Of a stretch of 24,815 nt of DNA, positions 23,055 to 24,815 are shown one piece after another. The stretch is from positions 1 to 24,815 of the forward strand of contig JAISZE010000078.1 of the NCBI GenBank assembly GCA_031269405.1, written 5' to 3'. The position numbers were made by a program, and so were the translations under genes. This DNA is from Treponema sp. (lineage in GTDB: Bacteria; Spirochaetota; Spirochaetia; Treponematales; Breznakiellaceae). The notes under the pieces are model-generated. The model had not been told where the DNA came from. It did no database searches and worked only from the letters and a program-made list of their open reading frames with translations. Within the stretch, counting starts at the first letter, position 1; each line of letters opens with the position of its first letter.

Positions 23055-24278
23055 TCAGTTTTCTGTAATTTCTGTAAAAGGGTTGCTGAGCAGAAGATCC
23101 TCTCCCATAAGGGACCTTGCGGAGTTGTAAAACCACGCCGCAGTCATTTCGGGATCCCCGGTTCTTTTCCAGTGCTTTTCCGCCAGAGCTTCGGTGTATT
23201 CCTGAAGGGGGCATATCACAAAACCTGTGCGGTCTTTTTCATAGTGGCTGATGAGCGGTATAAGCCCGGCTTGATCCACGGTTACGGCAGTTTCTGTTTT
23301 TTTTAGCCGCATATACATAAGGCCGCCCAGGAGGGCCGGTTTCTCAGGCCGTGCGTGGGCAGAAATAAAATTGCCCAGTGAATAAAAGCAGTAAAGGACG
23401 CCGCCGTCGGGCCTGGGGATGCGGGACAGGGGCTGGAGTACATGGGGGTGGTGGCCGATAACCAAGTCTACCCGGCGCAGAGCGAAGAATTCCGCCAATT
23501 GTTTCTGTACCGCAGAAGGCTCCTCCTGGTATTCATTTCCCCAGTGCATAGAGACCACAAGAAAATCGCAAAGGGGCCTGAGGGCATCGATCTCTTCGGC
23601 CATCTTCTCCGTATCAGCCAGGGAAACAAGATAAGATTTGTTTTTTGGAAGAAGAAGGCCGTTGGTGTTTTCCGTATAAGCGAGGAAACCAACACGGATA
23701 TTGTTTTTTTCAATAATAACCCTGCGGGACAGGCGGTCTTCTTCCGACCGGTGGATCCCTGTATAACGAATTCCGGGAAAGGTGTTCCAGTAATCCATGG
23801 TTTCCAGGATGCCTGCCTCGCCCTTATCCATGATGTGGTTAGTAGCGTGGTTTATAACATCGAAACCCGCTGCAACAAGGGCCGTCCCGGCTGCCTGGGG
23901 GGTATTGAAAAGCGGGTAACCGGAAAAGGCTGGGCCTTTACTCAGCACGGTTTCCTGGTTTACAAAGGCTATGTCGGCTGGTTCTATGTAAGCCTTGATA
24001 CGCGAGTAGATGGAATCGAAACAGTACGTGTCATGGTTGAAGAAAGCCTTTAGGATAGGCTCCTGGTAGAGGTTGTCCCCTGCGGCAACAAGGCTAAGGT
24101 AATCAGGCGCAGGTTCCAGGGCTTGTGCGGGGGCCGTTTCTTGCGGCTGTGGAACCGGGGCTTCTTCCCTGTAACTGGCTGCGGCAGACCCGGCGCAGGA
24201 GAAGAGGAAAGGGAGGATGATGAAAAAGAAGGCAATACGGATACCCATGAGGATCCTGAATCTGTTTTTTAGACCCAT
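23055..24278 (-). CDS. CapA-like (PGA_cap) metallophosphoesterase-fold lipoprotein
   Basis: The 407-residue product has a lipoprotein signal: hydrophobic run (IAFFFIILPFLFSC) with lipobox LFSC, so it should be anchored in an envelope membrane. A Pro/Ala/Glu-rich linker follows (about 35-58), then the CapA fold with its motifs in order: AAGDNLYQ, NQETVLS, NHATNHIMDKG, SMHWGNEY and IGHHPHVLQP, with metal-ligand His and Asp residues kept. CapA proteins work in poly-gamma-glutamate or capsule synthesis in Bacillus, but many lone relatives have unknown substrate; capBC are not here. ATG 24248 (AGGA five bases upstream) is an alternative start giving a shorter signal. It precedes the transporter on the same strand. 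Confidence 0.88.
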   Translation of the reverse strand: MGLKNRFRILMGIRIAFFFIILPFLFSCAGSAAASYREEAPVPQPQETAPAQALEPAPDYLSLVAAGDNLYQEPILKAFFNHDTYCFDSIYSRIKAYIEPADIAFVNQETVLSKGPAFSGYPLFNTPQAAGTALVAAGFDVINHATNHIMDKGEAGILETMDYWNTFPGIRYTGIHRSEEDRLSRRVIIEKNNIRVGFLAYTENTNGLLLPKNKSYLVSLADTEKMAEEIDALRPLCDFLVVSMHWGNEYQEEPSAVQKQLAEFFALRRVDLVIGHHPHVLQPLSRIPRPDGGVLYCFYSLGNFISAHARPEKPALLGGLMYMRLKKTETAVTVDQAGLIPLISHYEKDRTGFVICPLQEYTEALAEKHWKRTGDPEMTAAWFYNSARSLMGEDLLLSNPFTEITEN

Positions 24279-24334
24279 CGGTTTCTTCTTATCCTTCCTG
24301 TCTTTCCTGGTATTGCCAAAACTGGCTGCTACTG

Positions 24335-24815
24335 TTACTCAAACCACAATTTTGGGGCCTCTCCTCCCCATGACCAGGGCGCGTTGGAGCTGGAGCCGAA
24401 AGACCAGCGCAGCGTTACTGTCCACCATGACTTTTCCTGGGTATCCTGAATCGGTACGGTGCCGCCGTCCGGGCCTGTAACATTGTTCGACGGCGCATAA
24501 ACGGGATCAAAGACCATCCCGCTCTTCGCGTAATTATTGCTCAATGTAACACCTGATTTAATATTGACGATTCTGCCCCTGGATGGGTCAGCGCTGCCGG
24601 TGGTAATGCCTGAGTTCAGGGCGGCGCAATTGTTCACCGCCCCGGTAGTCCCGGAATTAACCAGGCTCAGTATGCCGCCGGAATAGGCCCCGGCCGCGCC
24701 GTCGGCGGTTAGTTCGCGTGATGAAAAGCAGCGGTTAATGGTAACGCGGCTGCCGCTTGAAGCGTCTCCCGCGCTCCCGATGATGCCGCCCGCGTGCGCC
24801 GCGCCGCCCTCCGCA
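24335..24815 (-). CDS. GLUG-like repeat surface protein, 5' end outside the window
   Basis: The frame on the - strand is open to the window end, giving about 160 residues, with a TAA stop at 24335-24337. It contains repeated GLUG-like units: Gly-Gly-Ile-Ile-Gly, INRCFSSRELT, GGILSLVNSGT, NNCAALNSGIT, NIKSGVTLSNNYAKSGMVF, a pattern of Gly-Gly-hydrophobic followed by Ile/Val-x-Asn-Cys/Ser typical of beta-helical secreted proteins. The tail is Trp-rich (SWWTVTLRWSF, NAPWSWGG). No start is visible: the GTG at 24637 is internal. A surface or secreted role is inferred. The CapA-like gene starts 56 bases downstream; the 56-base gap has a small hairpin (GCCA/TGGC) and no clear terminator. Confidence 0.8.
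   Translation of the reverse strand, partial: AEGGAAHAGGIIGSAGDASSGSRVTINRCFSSRELTADGAAGAYSGGILSLVNSGTTGAVNNCAALNSGITTGSADPSRGRIVNIKSGVTLSNNYAKSGMVFDPVYAPSNNVTGPDGGTVPIQDTQEKSWWTVTLRWSFGSSSNAPWSWGGEAPKLWFE

Noticed and set aside
23442..24053. 203-codon + strand frame opposite the CapA-like gene
   Set aside because: It is antisense to a gene with all CapA motifs and has no recognisable domain.

Overview
The window is a chromosomal segment from a bacterium that is most likely a spirochaete, probably Treponema-like. This is inferred from several things: a full-length EF-Tu gene opening an S10-spc-alpha cluster without fusA, surface and outer-membrane proteins of treponemal style, cyclic-nucleotide/GGDEF proteins, and GLUG-type repeat protein. 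No 16S gene or other marker in the window settles the species.

Layout. Positions 1-2843 hold the 3' end of an unrecognised Asp/Glu-rich protein gene, overlapped by 4 bases with a gene for a predicted outer-membrane beta-barrel. Positions 2872-4898 hold two overlapping genes, each a cNMP-binding fold plus a GGDEF fold: the first is degenerate in both domains, the second looks like an active diguanylate cyclase with an I-site. A weak terminator follows. From about 5100 to 21801 everything is on the + strand and is translation machinery: rpsL-rpsG, then a 563-base non-coding gap, then tuf-rpsJ-rplC-rplD-rplW-rplB-rpsS-rplV-rpsC-rplP-rpmC-rpsQ-rplN-rplX-rplE-rpsN-rpsH-rplF-rplR-rpsE-rpmD-rplO-secY-rpmJ-rpsM-rpsK-rpsD-rpoA-rplQ and a small zinc-ribbon gene. 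Spacing is tight, with several stop/start overlaps, so this reads as one very long transcription unit with internal hairpins as possible control points. On the - strand, convergent with it, lie an MFS transporter gene (21792-23027), a CapA-like lipoprotein gene (23055-24278) and the 3' part of a GLUG-like repeat surface protein (24335-24815).

The part least explained by known genes is 5955-6517. It has a strong sigma70-type promoter with a T7A7 upstream tract, then about 350 bases full of hairpins with a possible long-range closing helix, then an intrinsic terminator, and only then a second leader with the tuf ribosome binding site. It is either an independent structured small RNA or a terminator-controlled leader for the entire ribosomal-protein supercluster. 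I could not match it to RNase P RNA, tmRNA, SRP RNA or a tRNA. Other points worth a second look are a type I-C CRISPR-repeat-like fragment just upstream of rpsL, the doubly degenerate cNMP/GGDEF partner, the charged extensions on S5 and L17, and the zinc-ribbon protein at the end of the cluster.
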